DNA of 64,000 bases from Clostridium sp. D53t1_180928_C8 (GTDB lineage Bacteria; Bacillota; Clostridia; Clostridiales; Clostridiaceae): the NCBI RefSeq assembly GCF_015667795.1, contig NZ_JADPEL010000007.1, forward strand, positions 90,745-154,744, written 5' to 3'. Made by a program: the position numbers and the translations under genes. The notes beneath the pieces are model-generated. The model made no database searches. It was not told the origin of the DNA and saw only the letters and a program-made list of their open reading frames with translations. Below, piece by piece: positions 59,914-64,000 of this stretch; position 1 is the stretch's first letter, and each line of letters opens with the position of its first letter.

Positions 59914-60954
59914 ATGAGTAAAGAATTTAGTATTGATAGAGAATTTTTATTAAAAATAGCAAAAGAAATATTGGAGTTTAATAGTCCAACAGGGTTTTGT
60001 TTTGAAATAATGGATAGAATAGAAGAAATAATTAAGTCTTTTGGATATAAATTTGAAAGAAATAATAAAGGCTGTGGAATTATAACAATTGAAGGAGAAA
60101 GTTCAGAGAAAACAATAGGACTATGTGCTCATGTAGATACTTTAGGGGCTATGGTAAGATCGATAACACCTAGTGGAAGCTTAAAATTCACAGTGCTTGG
60201 AGGACCTATTTTACCTACTTTAGATGCTGAATATTGTAAAATAAGAACTAGAGATGGAAAAGAGTATTCAGGAACATTCTTAAGTACAAGTCCAGCAGCT
60301 CATGTTTTTGTAGATAGTAAATCAAAGGCTAGAGATGAGAAAAACATGGAAGTTAGAATAGATGAAGTAGTTAAATCTAAGGATGATGTTTTAGAATTAG
60401 GAATTGCACCAGGAGATTTTATATTTATTGATCCAAAGACTACTATAACTGAAAGTGGATTTATTAAATCAAGATTTATAGATGATAAAGGTAGTGTTGC
60501 ATCAATAATTGCTTTATTAGAAATGATGCATAGAGAAAATTTAAAACCTAAATATACTGTGAAAATTATTATATCAACATATGAAGAAGTTGGTCATGGT
60601 TCTGCAGCTATTCCACAAGATATAACAGAAATGATTGCTGTTGATATGGGGTGTATTGGAGATGATTTATCTTGTACAGAGTATGATGTATCAATTTGTG
60701 CTAAGGACTCTAGCGGACCTTATGACTATAATATGACTACAGAGCTAATTAATTTAGCTAAGGATAATAAATTAGGTTATGCTGTAGATATTTATCCAAT
60801 GTATGGATCAGATGTAAGTGCTGCATTAAGGGCAGGAAATGATATAAGGGGAGCGCTTATTGGACCAGGAGTTCATGCATCACATGGTATGGAAAGAACG
60901 CATGTAAATGCACTTGAAAATACAATTAAGTTATTAGCTTTATATTTAATATAA
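59914..60954 (+). CDS. M42-family metallo-aminopeptidase
   Basis: A 346-aa cytoplasmic di-metal peptidase of the glutamyl aminopeptidase/PepA-TET group. Ligands are His73 in CAHVDTLG, Asp190/Asp191 in FIDDKGS, catalytic Glu224 and ligand Glu225 in YEEVGHG, Asp of VDMGCIGDD, and the His of GVHASHGMERTH. It trims N-terminal residues from peptides. I use the ATG at 59914; the one at 59902 overlaps the GGAGGAT site. A terminator follows. Confidence 0.94.
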   Translation: MSKEFSIDREFLLKIAKEILEFNSPTGFCFEIMDRIEEIIKSFGYKFERNNKGCGIITIEGESSEKTIGLCAHVDTLGAMVRSITPSGSLKFTVLGGPILPTLDAEYCKIRTRDGKEYSGTFLSTSPAAHVFVDSKSKARDEKNMEVRIDEVVKSKDDVLELGIAPGDFIFIDPKTTITESGFIKSRFIDDKGSVASIIALLEMMHRENLKPKYTVKIIISTYEEVGHGSAAIPQDITEMIAVDMGCIGDDLSCTEYDVSICAKDSSGPYDYNMTTELINLAKDNKLGYAVDIYPMYGSDVSAALRAGNDIRGALIGPGVHASHGMERTHVNALENTIKLLALYLI

Positions 60955-61004
60955 GTAAGATATAAAAAAGTACGCTTTAATAATTATTTTTTTATTTATA
61001 AGAA

Positions 61005-61049
61005 AATAGCACTTACTAAGGTTAATAATCTTAGTAGGTGCTATTATTT
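61005..61049 (+). terminator. Terminator of the M42 peptidase gene
   Basis: A 16-bp stem with one G-T pair, AATAGCACTTACTAAG (61005-61020) with CTTAGTAGGTGCTATT (61030-61045), followed by ATTTATA. Confidence 0.78.
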
Positions 61050-61102
61050 ATAATTTATAAAAATATCTTTATTAAAGACAACTTGAATAAGGAGAGAAAA
61101 AA

Positions 61103-61903
61103 ATGGGGTTAAATGATATTGCTAATAATATTAATTTGTTAGCAGATTTTTGTGGAAAAAGAGATATAAATAAATTATCAAAACAAGAGTTAATTAAGAG
61201 TTATGGCATATCAGAGGCTGATGTTTTGATTTTATTTGGAGGAACTATATTAGAAGGCTGTAATGTTGCTGCAAATGCAATGTTAGATGGGCTTGCAAAA
61301 AAACTTATACTTGTAGGTGGGGAAGGACATACTACAGAAAGTTTAAGAAAATTTATAAAAAAAGAATGTCCTGAAATTAAAACAGAAAATAAAACAGAAG
61401 CTGTTTTAATGGGAGAATATTTAAATTTAAAATATAATATAAAAAATTATTATTTAGAAAATAAATCTACTAACTGTGGTAATAATGTCACATATGTTCT
61501 AGAGTTGTTAAAGCAAAATAAAATTAAATCAGATAATGCTATAATTATTCAAGATTCTACTATGCAACATAGGATGGATGCTGTGTTTAGAAAGTATGAT
61601 AATAATATAAATATAATTAATTATGCAGCTTACAAGGTTAAGATTATAGTGAAAAATAGCAAATTAGTATTTGATAAAGAAGATGTTTTAGGAATGTGGG
61701 ATATGGAAAGATATATATCGCTACTTATGGGAGAAATACCAAGATTATATGATGATGAAAATGGATATGGCCCAAATGGAACAGGATATATTGCACATGT
61801 TGATATTCCCCAGAATGTATTAAGCGCATTTGAAAATCTTAAATTAGAGTATGGAGATCTTGTTAGGGTTGCAAATCCATTATATGCATCAAATAGAAGT
61901 TAA
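61103..61903 (+). CDS. YdcF/DUF218-family protein
   Basis: A 266-aa protein without membrane helices. Segments LILFGGTILEGCNVAANAML, KKLILVGGEGHTTESLRKF, NKSTNCGNNVTYVLELL and AIIIQDSTMQHRMDAVFRKY match the YdcF/DUF218 Rossmann-like fold and equal the E. coli YdcF length. E. coli YdcF binds S-adenosylmethionine, but its reaction is unknown. The second half (YGPNGTGYIAHVDIP) is also found in that branch. AAGGAGAG precedes the ATG. An EamA transporter gene follows after 23 bases, probably in one operon. Confidence 0.87.
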   Translation: MGLNDIANNINLLADFCGKRDINKLSKQELIKSYGISEADVLILFGGTILEGCNVAANAMLDGLAKKLILVGGEGHTTESLRKFIKKECPEIKTENKTEAVLMGEYLNLKYNIKNYYLENKSTNCGNNVTYVLELLKQNKIKSDNAIIIQDSTMQHRMDAVFRKYDNNINIINYAAYKVKIIVKNSKLVFDKEDVLGMWDMERYISLLMGEIPRLYDDENGYGPNGTGYIAHVDIPQNVLSAFENLKLEYGDLVRVANPLYASNRS

Positions 61904-61926
61904 ATAATAAAGGGGGAGAATTATAT

Positions 61927-62820
61927 ATGAAGAAAAATACGTTATATTATTTTATAGCAGTTTTTGTGGTTTTTATATGGAGTATAACATTTATATCTAC
62001 AAAAGTATTACTTAAAAGTTTAAGTCCTATAGAAATAATGTTCTATAGATATGTTATAGCATATATAACATTGATAATAGTTTATCCTAAAATACATAAA
62101 AGTAGTGGCTTAAAAGAAGAACTTTTATTTTTAGGGTCTGGTTTATTTGGGGGAACAATTTATTTTTTAGCAGAGAATTATGCTTTGAAGTTTTCACTAG
62201 CATCAAATGTAGGATTATTAGTTGCTGCAGCACCATTACTTACGGCAATTACAGCATATTTATTTATGAAGGAAGAAAAGGTTAATAGTGGATGGTATTT
62301 AGGTGCATTAGTGGCATTTTTAGGTGTATTCTTAGTAATGTTTAATGGGAAATTTATACTAAAGCTAAATCCAATAGGAGATTTTTTAGCAATATTAGCA
62401 GCATTATCTTGGGCGATTTATAGTTTAATAATTAAAGCAATTGGAGCAAAATATAGCGGTATATATATTACTAGAAAAGTTTTCTTTTATTCTATATTAA
62501 CTATGATACCAGTGTTATTCGTCACGGATTTTAAATGGAATAATGAGATATTATTTGATAAAAGTATAATTTTTAATATATTATTTTTAGGAATATTAGC
62601 GTCTTCTATATGTTTTGTATTGTGGAATAAAGTAATACTAAAAATTGGAGCTATTAAATCTAATAATTTTATATATTTAATTCCTTTAATAACAATGATA
62701 TCTTCTGCAATAATGTTAGATGAACCAATAAAATTAATTTCAGTAATTGGAGGGTTATTAATTATTTTTGGAGTTTATATTTCAGAAAATAAGAATAATA
62801 AAGAAATAGTGAAAAGTTAA
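61927..62820 (+). CDS. EamA-family DMT transporter
   Basis: A 297-aa protein with ten predicted transmembrane helices in two EamA repeats (first SPIEIMFYRYVIAYITL, second SWAIYSLIIKAIGAKY). The motif AENYALKFSLASNVGLLVAAAPLLTA is typical of drug/metabolite transporters. It probably exports a small metabolite or amino acid. GGGGGAG precedes the ATG. Lies directly after the YdcF gene. Confidence 0.93.
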   Translation: MKKNTLYYFIAVFVVFIWSITFISTKVLLKSLSPIEIMFYRYVIAYITLIIVYPKIHKSSGLKEELLFLGSGLFGGTIYFLAENYALKFSLASNVGLLVAAAPLLTAITAYLFMKEEKVNSGWYLGALVAFLGVFLVMFNGKFILKLNPIGDFLAILAALSWAIYSLIIKAIGAKYSGIYITRKVFFYSILTMIPVLFVTDFKWNNEILFDKSIIFNILFLGILASSICFVLWNKVILKIGAIKSNNFIYLIPLITMISSAIMLDEPIKLISVIGGLLIIFGVYISENKNNKEIVKS

Positions 62821-62913
62821 GTAGAAATAAATTAAAAATAAATTTAAAAAAAGATAATATAATTAAATGTTTAAAAGTATTTTCATTTGTTAATAATTGC
62901 AAGTGGTGATAAT

Positions 62914-63849
62914 ATGAATAACGTTTATGATATATTAATAAAAGATTCAAGTGAAAAAATATTAAATGATATTGACTTTAGAATTTGGAAAAATAATAAT
63001 TCTAAAGTCAATATCATAGATAAATGTCCATACTGTGAAAGTGAAAATATTATTAAATATGGAATTTATAAAAAAAATCAGAGATATAAATGCAAGGACG
63101 AGAGCTGTGGAAGAACTTTTACTAGTGAATTTTATAATCAATTTAGATATTCTAAGAAATTTAAAGATAAGTATGAAGAATATTTTGAGCTTTTAAATAA
63201 GGGACTTACTATAAGAGAGTGTGCTACTAAATTAAATATTAGCATTGTAACAGCATTTTTCTGGAGACATCGCTTTTTATATGATATAAAAAGTAAAAAT
63301 TATATTGATAAAATAACTTCTCATGTAGAATTAACTAAAATGGTAGTTCGTGAAAATTTTAAGGGATCAAGAGAAGTTTATAAGAAAGAAAGAGATAATA
63401 TTGTAGTTATAAATGCAGTAAATAACTATCTGGATATAATACCTATTTTTGCAGCAAGAAACTTTTTAGGTTTTTATGAAATTAGAGATAATATTATTCC
63501 AAGATTGGATAAGAAGGCATATGTTGTTGGATTAATTGATGGAAGGCTTAAAATATTTGCTAAAGCATTTAATGAAATAAACAAGGTAAAAATTAATAAG
63601 ATTGAAGAGAAGGCTATTGATATAAAATATTCAATTAAGGCTGTAAGTTGGCTTAGTAAATTTAGAGGTGTAGCTACTAAATATTTAGATCATTACTTAA
63701 GCTTGCGATTATTTGAGTATAAGAATAATTTTGAAGATAGAAATGATTTATCTTTAATTGAAAAAACAAAAAATAAGTCATTGATGAAAGCTGAAATAAA
63801 TACATATATTTCTTGGAAAAATATAAAATCAAAAATATTATTAATATAG
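62914..63849 (+). CDS. IS1595/ISXO2 transposase-derived protein lacking clear catalytic acids
   Basis: A 311-aa protein. Residues about 31-62 form a transposase zinc ribbon (CPYCESENIIKYGIYKKNQ, then CKDESCGRTFTSEF). A helix-turn-helix follows (LLNKGLTIRECATKLNISI). The C-terminal FRGVATKYLDHYL is the end motif of ISXO2/IS1595 transposases. In that family the first catalytic acid lies in a VExDETxF segment; here the equivalent looks like VELTKMVVREN, so the Asp-Glu pair is replaced. The mid segment LIDGRLKIFAKAF keeps one Asp. No terminal inverted repeats are visible. I use ATG 62914, with GGTGAT upstream. Either a decayed transposase or a DNA-binding protein that was retained; confidence in the family is moderate. 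Confidence 0.72.
   Translation: MNNVYDILIKDSSEKILNDIDFRIWKNNNSKVNIIDKCPYCESENIIKYGIYKKNQRYKCKDESCGRTFTSEFYNQFRYSKKFKDKYEEYFELLNKGLTIRECATKLNISIVTAFFWRHRFLYDIKSKNYIDKITSHVELTKMVVRENFKGSREVYKKERDNIVVINAVNNYLDIIPIFAARNFLGFYEIRDNIIPRLDKKAYVVGLIDGRLKIFAKAFNEINKVKINKIEEKAIDIKYSIKAVSWLSKFRGVATKYLDHYLSLRLFEYKNNFEDRNDLSLIEKTKNKSLMKAEINTYISWKNIKSKILLI
62966..63017 (+). repeat. Perfect 20-bp inverted repeat inside the transposase-like gene
   Basis: Left arm 62966-62985 (ATGATATTGACTTTAGAATT) is the exact reverse complement of right arm 62998-63017, with a 12-base loop. It spans codons about 18-35 of the gene and would form a very stable hairpin in the mRNA or a cruciform in the DNA. It is one of the longest perfect hairpins in the window and the only one I found inside a coding region. 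Confidence 0.95.
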
Positions 63850-63908
63850 TAGGTTTCTAAGAAAAGTTAAAGTTATTGAATTTTTATAAATTATTTTTTT
63901 ATGATTGT

Positions 63909-63936
63909 CCATTATTTAATATTAATAATGGTTTAT
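63909..63936 (+). terminator. Probable terminator after the transposase-like gene
   Basis: An 8-bp stem CCATTATT/AATAATGG with a 7-base loop, followed by TTTATT. It lies 60 bases after the stop codon. Nothing else is visible to the window end. Confidence 0.55.
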
Positions 63937-64000
63937 TAGTTATGTTTAAATTTTAAGTATAACTAATAAAATGTTATATTTTTCAATTTTAAAATGAGAT

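Noticed and set aside
62821-64000. Complete insertion sequence around the transposase-like gene
   Set aside because: I could not find terminal inverted repeats or a target duplication on either side of the gene.

Overview
This 64 kb window is AT-rich, densely coding and mostly plus-strand. It looks like the chromosome of a spore-forming, anaerobic Clostridium sensu stricto or a close relative. The reasons are the strong GGAGG-type ribosome binding sites, frequent TTG/GTG starts, BofC-like and YtaF-like sporulation proteins, a reverse-rubrerythrin, glycyl-radical chemistry, and a core order BofC-like/ruvA/ruvB/queA/tgt/yajC that matches Bacillus subtilis. I cannot name the species. I see no rRNA, tRNA, CRISPR array or complete insertion sequence.

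Layout. Positions 1-3.3 kb hold the tail of an unrecognised gene, a BMP-family nucleoside-binding lipoprotein, a TDT/TehA-type exporter, and queT on the minus strand behind a preQ1-I riboswitch. 3.5-10 kb holds small hypotheticals, the BofC-like protein, ruvAB, queA, tgt, yajC and a TIGR04086 membrane protein. 10.3-27.6 kb is a surface-protein island with three giant sortase-type anchored proteins: a GH13 amylopullulanase-like enzyme (1976 aa), a subtilisin-family protease (1561 aa) and a LTD/PHP mosaic metallohydrolase (1564 aa). A YibE/F membrane protein lies among them. 28-31 kb carries an NADH-oxidase-type flavoprotein and a membrane-tethered GHL10 glycosidase-like protein. 31.2-35.1 kb is a molybdate locus: a divergent one-component regulator, modA, a structured 140-nt gap, modB and modC. 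35-46 kb has HAD, cutC and hydrolase genes, a GNAT gene, the yjjI/yjjW glycyl-radical pair, a dipeptidase, a patatin, truA, a PHP gene and a TPR gene. 46-49 kb has a DUF1540 protein, reverse rubrerythrin, a pentapeptide-repeat protein and YtaF. 49-56 kb has an ABC/FtsX exporter pair and a divergent AraC regulator with a GH31 alpha-glucosidase. 56-64 kb has a SWIM/SNF2 helicase, an M42 peptidase, a YdcF protein, an EamA transporter and an ISXO2/IS1595 transposase-like protein.

How the parts fit. QueT (queuosine-precursor uptake), Tgt and QueA form a tRNA queuosine salvage set; no preQ1 synthesis genes are in the window. The surface amylase and GH31 enzyme suggest starch or maltodextrin use, with a cre-like site in front of the amylase. 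ModABC would feed molybdoenzymes encoded elsewhere. The reverse rubrerythrin and NADH oxidase are typical oxygen and peroxide defences of clostridia.

The least explained signals are four: the transposase-like protein that seems to have lost catalytic residues and has a perfect 20-bp inverted repeat inside its 5' coding region; the modA-modB intercistronic RNA with competing pairings; the uncharacterised YjjI/YjjW system; and the hairpin that covers a ribosome binding site downstream of yajC.
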